Source: Rhodoferax sp.
Lineage (GTDB): Bacteria > Pseudomonadota > Gammaproteobacteria > Burkholderiales > Burkholderiaceae_C
Reading direction: 5' to 3'
Length of the DNA: 64,000 nt
NCBI GenBank assembly: GCA_003133245.1
Contig: PKWM01000024.1
Location: 49,107 to 113,106 of the forward strand
Shown: positions 33,711 to 42,612 of the stretch, piece after piece
How the letters are laid out: the number at the start of each line of letters is the position of its first letter
Position numbering within the stretch: the first letter of the stretch is position 1
The notes under the pieces: model-generated
Databases searched by the model: none
What the model was told of the DNA's origin: nothing
The model's input: only the letters and a program-made list of their open reading frames with translations
Program-made: the position numbers and the translations under genes

Positions 33711-34775
33711 ATGAACGGGATGTCCAGCATTCGTACTATTCTGCGTCTGGGGCTTGCGCTGGCACTGCTCGCTACAGCATTGCCCAATTTGGCACAAGAC
33801 GCATCGCTGTTACTTTACGATGGACCGGATCGGGCTCAGAAAATTCTGGCAGCCGCCAAGAAGGAAGGTTCTCTCACGCTCTACACCAGTCTGGCTGCCA
33901 GCAACTTGCGCGCCCTGATTACCCCGTTTGAAGAAAAATACGGCATCAAAGTCACGATCTGGCGCGCCCCCACCGAGAAAGTGATGCAACGCACGCTGAC
34001 CGAGGCGGCGGCGGGGCGCTACCAAGTCGATGCCATCCATTTCGGATCGCCCCAGCTCGAGGCCTTGCATCGGGAAAAAATTCTGCAGCCGGTCAATTCA
34101 CCGAATTTTAGCCAACTGATGAGCGGATCGGTGCCGGCCCATCACGAATGGGCGGCTACTATTCTGCAAATCTATGTTCAGGTCTACAACACCAAACTGA
34201 TCAAGAAGGAAGACTTGCCCAAGAGCTACCAGGATCTGCTCGACCCGAAGTGGAAGGGCAAGCTGGGCATCGAAAGCGAAGCTTGGCCTTGGTTCGCGAC
34301 GCTGGTGCAGGAGATGGGCGAAGACAAGGGTGTGAAGCTGTTTCACGACATCGTGGCGACCAATGGCATGGTATCGCATGGCAGCGTGACTTTGCTCAAC
34401 AACCTGGTTGCTGCAGGTGACATACCACTGGCGCTGCCGGTTTACCGACATATCACCCAAGCCAGCAAGAACAAGGGTATGTCGATCGACTGGTTTGCGC
34501 TGAAACCAACGATCGCCCGCTCCAACGGCATCGGCATTGCCCGCCATGCGCCGCACCCGAATGCAGCGCTCTTGTTTTATGACTACATGCTGTCGGAGAC
34601 CGGGGCGCAAAAAGCTTTCTCAGCGTTGGGTTATGTGCCGACCAACACCAAGTTGCCGTCAGACCTGCCCAAGGACCTGCGTATCGTGCAGGTGGATCCG
34701 GTGCTGGTACTGGACCAGGTGGACAAATGGAGCAAGGCCTTTGAAGAAATATTTATCAAGCACACCGGACGATAG
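33711..34775 (+). CDS. ABC transporter extracellular solute-binding protein (Fe3+/AEP-type) no. 1
   Basis: Signal peptide; AQKILAAAKKEGSLTLYTSLAASNLRALITPFEEKYGIKVTIWRAPTEKVMQRTL. Confidence 0.85.
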   Translation: MNGMSSIRTILRLGLALALLATALPNLAQDASLLLYDGPDRAQKILAAAKKEGSLTLYTSLAASNLRALITPFEEKYGIKVTIWRAPTEKVMQRTLTEAAAGRYQVDAIHFGSPQLEALHREKILQPVNSPNFSQLMSGSVPAHHEWAATILQIYVQVYNTKLIKKEDLPKSYQDLLDPKWKGKLGIESEAWPWFATLVQEMGEDKGVKLFHDIVATNGMVSHGSVTLLNNLVAAGDIPLALPVYRHITQASKNKGMSIDWFALKPTIARSNGIGIARHAPHPNAALLFYDYMLSETGAQKAFSALGYVPTNTKLPSDLPKDLRIVQVDPVLVLDQVDKWSKAFEEIFIKHTGR

Positions 34776-34790
34776 AAAGAGTTCCTGCGC

Positions 34791-34819
34791 GGGCCGCGCT
34801 CAAGCGTGGCCCTTTTTTT
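34791..34819 (+). terminator. Rho-independent terminator
   Basis: GGGCCGCGC-TCAA-GCGTGGCCC stem-loop followed by TTTTTTT, between the SBP gene and the aldehyde dehydrogenase gene. Confidence 0.75.
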
Positions 34820-34843
34820 GTATCAATTTAAAGGGAAAAATTC

Positions 34844-36334
34844 ATGTATCTTGATGATTCTTTCGCTGCCCAGGTATTGCAGCAGGCCAAAGATGAGACA
34901 CACGGCTGGAAGATGATGATCGGTGGTCAATGGGTAGAGAGTCGCTCCGGCAAGCGGATGCCATCAGTGAATCCGGCCTATGACGAAGTCATTGCCGAAG
35001 TCCCGGCCGGCAACGGCGAAGATATTGAACTCGCGGTGCAAGCCGGCCAGGCGGCCTTTCCCGCCTGGAGCAAGCTCCACGTCGACGAGCGCGCCAGGCA
35101 TTGCCGCCAGTTTGCCAACGCGCTGCGCGCCCAGGCGCGCGAATTTGGGATGCTGGACGCGATCGACAGCGGCAATCCATTCCTGTCAATGGTCGAAGAT
35201 GCAAAAAAAGGGGCAGCGCTACATGATTTCTTTGCCGGTCTCGGCATGGAAATGAAGGGCCAGACCATCCCGACGCCGGGCGGTGGGCTTGATTACACAC
35301 GACCCCAGCCGTTTGGCGTGATCGGACGCATCATTCCGTTCAACCATCCGATTTCATTTGCAGCAGGCAAGATTGCACCAGCATTGGTGGCCGGCAATAC
35401 CGTCATTTTGAAGTCGGCCGACCAGACGCCGCTATCGGCGTTGTGGATGGGCAAACTGGCACAGGAATATTTCCCGCCCGGCGTCGTCAACATTGTCACC
35501 GGCGACGGCCCGACTTGCGGCGGTGCCTTGGTCGCCCATAAAGAGGTTCGGCGCATTGCCTTCACCGGCAGCGTCGAAACCGGCCGGGCGATCACGCGCG
35601 CCGCAGGCATTAAATCCATCAGCCTGGAGCTCGGTGGGAAAAACCCGCTGATCATTTATCCCGACGTCGATATCGAAAAAGCGGCCTTCGCCGCCGTGGC
35701 CGGAATGAACTTTACAGTGTCGCAGGGCCAGTCCTGCGGATCGAATTCACGGGTCTTTGTGCACAGTGCGATCAAAGACCGGTTCCTTGAGGCAGTGCTG
35801 GGGCGCACCAGGAAAATCGTCATCGGCCTACCCGAGCTGGAGGCAACCCAGATGGGGCCGGTGGTCACGCGCCGACATTATGAGCGGGTGATGGGCTATA
35901 TCGAAGCCGGCCGCAATGAAGGCGCACGCCTGGTGTGTGGCGGTGGCCATGCGCCGGGAGAGGCACTGCAAAAAGGCTGCTTTGTTGACCTGACCATCTT
36001 CGACCAGGTCCGCCACGGCATGAAAATCGAACGCGAAGAAATTTTCGGGCCGGTGATGAGTGTGCTTTCCTGGGACGATGAAGCGACGATGCTGCAGGAA
36101 GTCAACGACAGCGATTACGGCTTGTGCGCCAACATCTGGACCAAAGATATCTCAACCGCTTTGCGCCTGGCCGATGCGGTGCAAGCCGGCTATGTCTGGA
36201 TCAACGGTCACGGTGGCAAGCGCTTCAGGGGCGCGCCGTTCGGCGGTTTCAAGGATAGCGGGATCGGCCGCGAACATTCGATCGAGGAATTGATGAGCTA
36301 TGCACAAATCAAGAACATCAATATTGCGTATTGA
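34844..36334 (+). CDS. Aldehyde dehydrogenase family protein
   Basis: FNHPISFAAGKIAPALVAGN; FTGSVETGRAITRAAG; LELGGKNPLII; MNFTVSQGQSCGSNSR; EEIFGPVMSVLSW. Confidence 0.93.
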   Translation: MYLDDSFAAQVLQQAKDETHGWKMMIGGQWVESRSGKRMPSVNPAYDEVIAEVPAGNGEDIELAVQAGQAAFPAWSKLHVDERARHCRQFANALRAQAREFGMLDAIDSGNPFLSMVEDAKKGAALHDFFAGLGMEMKGQTIPTPGGGLDYTRPQPFGVIGRIIPFNHPISFAAGKIAPALVAGNTVILKSADQTPLSALWMGKLAQEYFPPGVVNIVTGDGPTCGGALVAHKEVRRIAFTGSVETGRAITRAAGIKSISLELGGKNPLIIYPDVDIEKAAFAAVAGMNFTVSQGQSCGSNSRVFVHSAIKDRFLEAVLGRTRKIVIGLPELEATQMGPVVTRRHYERVMGYIEAGRNEGARLVCGGGHAPGEALQKGCFVDLTIFDQVRHGMKIEREEIFGPVMSVLSWDDEATMLQEVNDSDYGLCANIWTKDISTALRLADAVQAGYVWINGHGGKRFRGAPFGGFKDSGIGREHSIEELMSYAQIKNINIAY

Positions 36335-38118
36335 CGACAAGGACTGACATGACAACTGATGCAAATAAGCGTTTGACGCCGCGCCGCTACGGCTCCGATT
36401 TTATCGTGGACTTGCTCCAGCAATACGCCATTCCTTATGCGGCCTTCAACCCGGGCGCATCGTTTCGCGGCATCCACGACTCCCTGGTCAATTATCTGGG
36501 AAACAAAAAGCCCGAATTTCTGGAGTGCATGCATGAAGAAATTTCGGTCGCGATCGCACACGGTTATGCGCGCGCGACCGGCAAGCCGATGGTTGCAATC
36601 CTGCATAACGTCGTCGGGTTACAGCATGCGACGATGGCCATTTACAACGCCTGGTGCGACCGTATTCCGATTATCCTTCTGGGCGGCACCGGCCCGATGT
36701 CTTATACCAAGCGCCGCCCTAACAGCGACTGGGTGCATACCGCATTGGTACAAGGCAATCTGGTCCGCGATTTCGTCAAATGGGACGATCAGCCCGCCGA
36801 CCTTGAAAGCACGCCAGAATCGTTCGCGCGCGCCTACCAGAGCGCCATGACGCAGCCGTACGGACCAGTCTACATTTGCTACGACGCAGAGATTCAGGAG
36901 AAAGAATACACTGAGTTCCCGGCGCTGCCCGAGCCAGCTAAATTCCAGCCACCGACAGCGCCAGCCGCAGCGCCACCCACCTTGCAACGGATAGCCCAGG
37001 CTTTGCTCGATGCCCATTCTCCGGTAATCGTCGCGGACCGGCTGGGCCGGTCCGCCGTCGCGTTCGATGCACTGGTCAAGTTGGCAGAACTGCTCAACAT
37101 CCCAGTGCTCGATCAGGGCAACCGCCACAACTTTCCAACGCAACATCCGCTGGCACTGGGCGAGATCACCACTGAAGTGCTGGGCCTAGCCGATTTCATT
37201 CTCGCGCTGGATGCGACCGACCTTTACGGTGCGCTGCATACTGTCAACCGCGTGACCCGCGAAACGCAACCCATGTACCGTCCCGGCACGCGCATTGCAC
37301 ACGTCACGCTGGACGGCTATATGGTGCGCAGTTGGAGCCATGATTTTCGTCGGCTGCAGGAGACCGATGACGCGATTGCCGCAGACACGGCCGGCTTCGT
37401 GCCGGAGTTGCTGCAGTACTGCGCCGAGCTGCTAAAAACCCAGCCCGAAGCCGCCAAAAAAATCCGCCAGCGCGGCGAGAAATGGCATGGGCGTTCGGCC
37501 CGGTTACGCGCTGACTGGCGGGCGCAGGCCGAAGCCGAACGTGCGAAAACACCGATCGCGCTGTCAGCGCTGTCAGCGATCCTCTGGGAGGTCATCAAAG
37601 ACGAGGCGTGGCTGCTGACCAACGGCACTGCCAACGGTTGGGTCAAGCGCCTTTGGAATATCAGCCGAGCGGATCAATACCTGGGTAAATACAGCGGCGG
37701 TGGCCTGGGCTATGGCATGGGCGCATCGCTTGGCGCCGCGCTGGCCTATCCTGACAGACTGTGCATCAATCTACAGGGCGATGGCGATTTCCTTTTTACG
37801 CCTACCGCGCTGTGGACCGCAGCGCATCACAAAATTCCACTGTTGACGATCATGGTCAATAACCGCAGTTATTACAACTCGGAAGAGCATAACGCGAAGA
37901 TCGCCGCCCATCGCGCACGCCCGGCCGAAAATGCGCCCCAGGGCACGCGCATTGAGAATCCGGCTGTTGACTTTGCGACGATGGCGCGCTCAATGGGTGT
38001 CTTCGCCGAGGGCCCGATCACCCGTTGCGAAGATCTGGCACCGGCGCTGCGGCGGGCGCTGGAAATAGTCAAGCAGGGACAACCGGCGCTGATAGACGTG
38101 ATCACGCAGAACCGATAG
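36331..38118 (+). CDS. Thiamine pyrophosphate-dependent enzyme (acetolactate synthase/decarboxylase-like), paralog 1
   Basis: PYAAFNPGASFRGIHDSLVNYLG; HEEISVAIAHGYARATGKPM; C-terminal GDGDFLFTPTALWTAAHHKIPLLTIMVNNRSYYN. Confidence 0.88.
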   Translation: MTTRTDMTTDANKRLTPRRYGSDFIVDLLQQYAIPYAAFNPGASFRGIHDSLVNYLGNKKPEFLECMHEEISVAIAHGYARATGKPMVAILHNVVGLQHATMAIYNAWCDRIPIILLGGTGPMSYTKRRPNSDWVHTALVQGNLVRDFVKWDDQPADLESTPESFARAYQSAMTQPYGPVYICYDAEIQEKEYTEFPALPEPAKFQPPTAPAAAPPTLQRIAQALLDAHSPVIVADRLGRSAVAFDALVKLAELLNIPVLDQGNRHNFPTQHPLALGEITTEVLGLADFILALDATDLYGALHTVNRVTRETQPMYRPGTRIAHVTLDGYMVRSWSHDFRRLQETDDAIAADTAGFVPELLQYCAELLKTQPEAAKKIRQRGEKWHGRSARLRADWRAQAEAERAKTPIALSALSAILWEVIKDEAWLLTNGTANGWVKRLWNISRADQYLGKYSGGGLGYGMGASLGAALAYPDRLCINLQGDGDFLFTPTALWTAAHHKIPLLTIMVNNRSYYNSEEHNAKIAAHRARPAENAPQGTRIENPAVDFATMARSMGVFAEGPITRCEDLAPALRRALEIVKQGQPALIDVITQNR

Positions 38119-38146
38119 CGGAGACAAAATTACAAATATACCCGTT

Positions 38147-38233
38147 TCGTCATTGCGAGCGCAGCGCGGCAATCCATGGCCCCGGACTTCGTGGACTGCC
38201 ACGTCGCTTCGCGTCCATGTACGCAGTGACGAT
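38147..38233. repeat. REP-like palindromic intergenic repeat
   Basis: TCGTCATTGCGAGCG... and ...CGCAGTGACGA are near inverted repeats; related TCATTGCGAGCGAAGC...GGCAATCCATG near 21250-21312. Confidence 0.5.
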
Positions 38234-38304
38234 CAACGGTACTTTACTATGGACCTTTCCCGAAATGATGACTGGCCAAACCCCGTTCAGCATGCGGTGA
38301 GGAA

Positions 38305-38331
38305 CAGGCCGCTGGGTCGCTCAGCGGCCTG
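38305..38331. terminator. Strong hairpin downstream of the TPP enzyme gene, possible terminator
   Basis: CAGGCCGCTG-GGTCGCT-CAGCGGCCTG, perfect 10-bp stem; no good T-tract, so assignment is tentative. Confidence 0.4.
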
Positions 38332-38632
38332 ATCCTTCAAGCAGGGTTGGTGTGCGATCCCCGCGCAAACCACCGACGCTGCTTGCCGAAGGCGGCGCAG
38401 TGAGTGGCGTAGCGAAATCAAGGAGGAGGCCGCAGGCCGGGGGACATTCGCGCAGCCACGCGCTGAGTCGCCTTCGGCCCACACATGCCTAGACCTCAAT
38501 TCTTGGTTTGCCACGACAAACTGCATCAGGTCGGCTTAGCTGGAACGGTGTCGTGAATTTCGGAACTCTTAACAGTTTAACGAAGCCAGTATATTCTGAG
38601 CTTCAATGCAGTTCACCTTTTGGGTCTCAGCG

Positions 38633-39646
38633 CTACGCACTCAATGGAAGACCTGGCGAGTAGATCGCCGCTGCGCCGAAATGGTCGGTTGCTGCGATCA
38701 GTTGCTCTGCCATTGCCGGGTGGCTGGAGGCGTGGCCGGCAGCCTCGATTCGCTGCAACTGCGAGTGGGGCCACACCCGCTGCAATGCGGTTGCAGCGCC
38801 CGGCGGTGTGATCCGGTCGCGTTCGCCCTGCAGCATGATGCCGGGCACCGTGCGCAGCCTTGCCGCCTGGAGCAACAATTGGCCTTCTTCCAGAAAAAAC
38901 GAGTGGCTAGCAAAATGCGCGCCGATGCGTGCCATGGCCAGCCCGGCGCCGTCATCAGTCAGGTTTCGCTGAGCCGGCCACTGCAGGTTCGGCACCTCGC
39001 TCTCCATCAGGTCCTGTTCCCACTGCAACCAGGCGCGCGCCACGGCATGCTCGACCGTCGCATCGCCGCAGTGCAACTGCGCCGCCAGCGCGCCGGGCAC
39101 ATCGGTGCACTGCGACACTGCGACGGAGCGGGTCAGCCGCTGCCAAGCCTCGGGCTGCAATGTTGCAGCGCCCTGGGCCGTGTACAGCCAGTTTAGCTCG
39201 TGCGCCGTTGCGGTGAAAACGCCGCGCAGCACCAACGCCTGCACGCGCTCGGCGTGGCGCTGTGCATAGGCTAGCGCCAGCGTGGCACCCCAGGAGCCGC
39301 CCAACAGCAACCAGCGTTCGATCTGAAGATGGCGGCGTAGTGTCTCGATGTCGCGCACCAGATGCGCGGTGTCATTCGCAACCAGTCGGCCGCTTGGAAG
39401 CGAGCGCCCGGCGCCGCGCTGATCAAACAGCACAATGCGGTAGCGGCACGGGTCGAACCAGCGGCGATCATTTGCCGTGCAGCCGGCACCGGGACCACCA
39501 TGCACGAACAGCGCCGGCGACCCGAGCGGATTGCCGCATTCCTCCCAAAATACCTGGTGGCCATCACCGACTTCGAGCCAGCCATGGGCGTGGCTTTGCA
39601 GCGGCGGGTACATCAACTGCCAGGCATGGGTAGGCAGTGTGTTCAT
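38633..39646 (-). CDS. Proline iminopeptidase (alpha/beta hydrolase)
   Basis: ALFVHGGPGAGCTANDRRWFDPCRYRIVLFDQRGAGRS; LLGGSWGATLALAYAQ. Confidence 0.88.
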   Translation of the reverse strand: MNTLPTHAWQLMYPPLQSHAHGWLEVGDGHQVFWEECGNPLGSPALFVHGGPGAGCTANDRRWFDPCRYRIVLFDQRGAGRSLPSGRLVANDTAHLVRDIETLRRHLQIERWLLLGGSWGATLALAYAQRHAERVQALVLRGVFTATAHELNWLYTAQGAATLQPEAWQRLTRSVAVSQCTDVPGALAAQLHCGDATVEHAVARAWLQWEQDLMESEVPNLQWPAQRNLTDDGAGLAMARIGAHFASHSFFLEEGQLLLQAARLRTVPGIMLQGERDRITPPGAATALQRVWPHSQLQRIEAAGHASSHPAMAEQLIAATDHFGAAAIYSPGLPLSA

Positions 39647-41172
39647 GCCGGTGTGCTGGGCCGACGCTGTACCTCTTCGCGGCCAAGCGCCGCAGTCTGT
39701 GGGAACACCAGTGATTTGATGACCACCGGCACAGCGCCCGAGGTTTCGAGCAACGCACCAATGTCGATGAAGTCGAACTCCTGCAGCACGATGCCGTCGA
39801 TCGAGACGACCGGGTTCGCCATTTGCAGTTCACTGTGGGCGTGGATGCCGACCAGGCCGCCGATGTCACCGTCGCCCACCAGAACCAGCGGCAAGCCTTG
39901 ATCGAGAATTTGGGACAGACCCGCCGCAACGCCACGGCAAAACGCGTCCAGCCGCGCATAGCTGGCCGAGCCCTGCCAGCGGTAACACAGCGCCACCGCT
40001 TGTTCGCCGACGTGCAAGTCCATGCGGCGCAGCGCCGCGCGCACACCGGCGGCGATCGCCTCAACATCGAGCAGTTCAGCGTCTAATGGCAGGGCCGGAG
40101 TGATGACGGGTAGGTTGCGCAGCGGCAGCGTGGTCTGCGGTTCGACGAAGATGGTACTGCCGCTGACCTGGATGGTGTATTGCGAGGCACCGACCACGGT
40201 GGCACGTATACCCTGGTCGGGCGACTCGATGCGCGGGCCCCAGGCGCGCACGCGCTGCAGGATAGCGTGCGCCAGCATCGGCCCCAGGTCGCCGTACGCC
40301 CGCGTCTCACGCCCGTAGATGTATTCCGAGACACCGCCCGAGAAGCACACCACGTCAGGCGCACGTGCGCCGGCCAGTGGTTCAGTCCGCAGCAGTGCCG
40401 CCGTTTCAGCGCTGAGCGCAGCACCTTGCAAGGCTTCAAACAGTCGCTCGGCCATGCGCTCGACCAGGCGTTGCAGACCGGCCGCATCGGGCACGGCACC
40501 AATGGCCAGCGCCAACCCAACTTCGGCGGCTAAGCGGGCACCCGCTTGCTCGATGCGCCGCACCCGCCCGTCAGCATCCAGCGCGACGATGCGCGCACCG
40601 ATGTCGATGGCGCAGAGTTCGACCACCGCACCGCCCTCGCACACCGCAATCTTCGAGGTGCCGCCACCGATGTCGATATTCATCACCCGCGTGCCCTCGC
40701 GGATCGAACGCGCCGCAGTCCCCGAGCCGAAGGCGGCGAGCGTGGCTTCGAGGGCGTCGCCGGCACTGACGGCAACAAAGCGGCCGGAGCGCGCCGCGAA
40801 CAGTTCGCCGATCGCGCGTGCATTACTGCGCCGCACCGCCACGCCGGTCAGGATCAACGCGCCGCTGTCAACCTGGTCAGGGCTGACCTGCGCCAGCTCA
40901 TACTGCCGGTCGATGAAGACACGCAGCGCATCGGCATCGATCGATTGATCAGCGGCATACGGCGTCAGCAGAACTTCGGACTCATGCAAGACGACCCGTT
41001 CGGACACCACATAACGGTTGTCGAGCCGTTCCAGCAGCAGGCGCGAGAACACCAGGTGCGAAGTCGACGACCCGATGTCAACACCGACGCTGACCAGGCG
41101 GATCTCGTCCTCCAACTCCAGGCTGCGCCGCACGTTGCTGAAGAAAACGCGACCGCCCCCGGTTTGAGTCAC
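39643..41172 (-). CDS. EutA-like ethanolamine ammonia-lyase reactivase family protein, paralog 1
   Basis: VSVGVDIGSSTSHLVFSRLLLERL; VDSGALILTGVAVRRSNARA; VMNIDIGGGTSKIAVCEGGAVVELCAIDIGARIV. GTG start proposed at 41172. Confidence 0.75.
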   Translation of the reverse strand: MTQTGGGRVFFSNVRRSLELEDEIRLVSVGVDIGSSTSHLVFSRLLLERLDNRYVVSERVVLHESEVLLTPYAADQSIDADALRVFIDRQYELAQVSPDQVDSGALILTGVAVRRSNARAIGELFAARSGRFVAVSAGDALEATLAAFGSGTAARSIREGTRVMNIDIGGGTSKIAVCEGGAVVELCAIDIGARIVALDADGRVRRIEQAGARLAAEVGLALAIGAVPDAAGLQRLVERMAERLFEALQGAALSAETAALLRTEPLAGARAPDVVCFSGGVSEYIYGRETRAYGDLGPMLAHAILQRVRAWGPRIESPDQGIRATVVGASQYTIQVSGSTIFVEPQTTLPLRNLPVITPALPLDAELLDVEAIAAGVRAALRRMDLHVGEQAVALCYRWQGSASYARLDAFCRGVAAGLSQILDQGLPLVLVGDGDIGGLVGIHAHSELQMANPVVSIDGIVLQEFDFIDIGALLETSGAVPVVIKSLVFPQTAALGREEVQRRPSTPA

Positions 41173-41182
41173 TACCGACCTC

Positions 41183-42427
41183 TCAGACGCTGCCCTGCGG
41201 CCTGGAGACAGGCCCCTCGCCCTGGGGCACAGCGGTGGGCGGCTCATACCAGGCGTCATCCATGCGGTTGATGACACCGTTGCGCTTGAGCGTGGCCGCG
41301 TATTCCTGGCGCAAATAGGGGTCTTCCATCCAGTAAGGAATGGCGGTGCCGCCCTCGTTGACGTCGATCGCGGTGTAATCGTTATGCTTGGCACCGGGCG
41401 CACCTGGGTCGCGCCCCGGGTTGTGCGGCCCGAACCAGGCGGTCAGGCGAAATGGCTCTTCGGCAACGCTGAAATGCTGGTGGTACCAGCGCGCGCCGCC
41501 GGGGGCCGCCGTGACCATGCCGACCGGTTCGTAATCAAGACGACGCACCTCGTCAGCGTGCCCGTTTTGCCACGGCCGCTCGCCCAGGTGCTCCGGCCAG
41601 GAGTAGGTATAGCCCTTGCCCTTCAGGCAGATCAGCACCGCCGCCGAAGTGTGCGCGTGCGCCTTCGAGTAGCGTCCGTTCTCGTGCTGCCCGATCCAGA
41701 AATAGAAGCAGTTGTTGGTCATGAACGGTTCGACACGCCGGTAGCCGATTGAGCGGCGATTGTCCAGCGGCAGCTCGCAATTAACGACATCGGGGATGAA
41801 GTTGGTGCGCCGCATCGCCAGGCCGCGCACCGGGTCGGTCTCGATGTCGTCGCGGGGCTTGAAGAAGTCATCGGCGCCATTGAAGCGATCGCGAAAAACG
41901 AAAGGGTTGTTGAACACCGCATCGACGTTGTTCAACTGGTTGAGCACGTTCGGCGCGGTGTTGCCGGCCAATAGCAGCGCGCCGCCCGAGGTGGCATTGA
42001 CGATCCGGAACCAGGCGTTCATCGGGATCGAGAACATCGACCCCTTCTGCCATTCGAACACGTGTTTCCTGGTGTCGCCCTCCTGCCAGACCTCGGTCGT
42101 TCCGCGCCCCTCGACGACTAGGTAGATCTCCTCGTACATATGCTTTTGCGCATGCAGCGCGCCCATCGGCGGCACCTCGATCACATAACAGCCCCACTTG
42201 GTCTCGGTGCCGTAGAGCTGGATGAAATGGCCCTTGCCACCGGTGCGCTTCCACGGCATCAGCGCGAGGTTTTGCACCTTGCTGATGCCAATGTCGCGGA
42301 ACACCGGGATGCCCTCTGACTCCATGAAGGCGTCATAGGGCGTCGGTTGCTTGCGGAACGCGCCGAAGCCGGCTTTTTTGTTGCCGGCTGGCTCGTGCCA
42401 ATGGATCTCGTCTTTATCGTGTGGCAT
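41183..42427 (-). CDS. Bicupin domain protein (long cupin A)
   Basis: Cupin-like motifs HAQKHMYEEIYLVVEGRGTTEVW, KAHAHTSAAVLICLKGKGYTYSW and WYHQHF; paralog at 58283-59422. Confidence 0.8.
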   Translation of the reverse strand: MPHDKDEIHWHEPAGNKKAGFGAFRKQPTPYDAFMESEGIPVFRDIGISKVQNLALMPWKRTGGKGHFIQLYGTETKWGCYVIEVPPMGALHAQKHMYEEIYLVVEGRGTTEVWQEGDTRKHVFEWQKGSMFSIPMNAWFRIVNATSGGALLLAGNTAPNVLNQLNNVDAVFNNPFVFRDRFNGADDFFKPRDDIETDPVRGLAMRRTNFIPDVVNCELPLDNRRSIGYRRVEPFMTNNCFYFWIGQHENGRYSKAHAHTSAAVLICLKGKGYTYSWPEHLGERPWQNGHADEVRRLDYEPVGMVTAAPGGARWYHQHFSVAEEPFRLTAWFGPHNPGRDPGAPGAKHNDYTAIDVNEGGTAIPYWMEDPYLRQEYAATLKRNGVINRMDDAWYEPPTAVPQGEGPVSRPQGSV

Positions 42428-42462
42428 AGCGTTTTTGGTTAGAACGGAGTGGTATTATTTGG

Positions 42463-42485
42463 TTCTTTTATGTGGAACATTGTTC
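42463..42485 (+). promoter_or_regulatory. Operator-like site B in the divergent cupin/SBP intergenic
   Basis: TTCTTTTATGTGGAACATTGTTC; same spacing as site A (one mismatch in the TTCC arm). Confidence 0.65.
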
Positions 42486-42491
42486 TTCTGT

Positions 42492-42520
42492 TTGGACCAG
42501 TGACAGTTTAACCTTATACT
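42492..42520 (+). promoter_or_regulatory. Predicted sigma70 promoter
   Basis: TTGGAC - 17 nt - TATACT within GTTTAACCTTATACTTTC; lies at the same distance from the GGAAC box as in site A. Confidence 0.6.
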
Positions 42521-42612
42521 TTCAACGAAGTCAATTAAATAACTTCTTGTGTGTCGAACCACTCCACGTGACGGGCGGTTCGTCCGCAAGACCCTACAGC
42601 AGGAGACATCGC

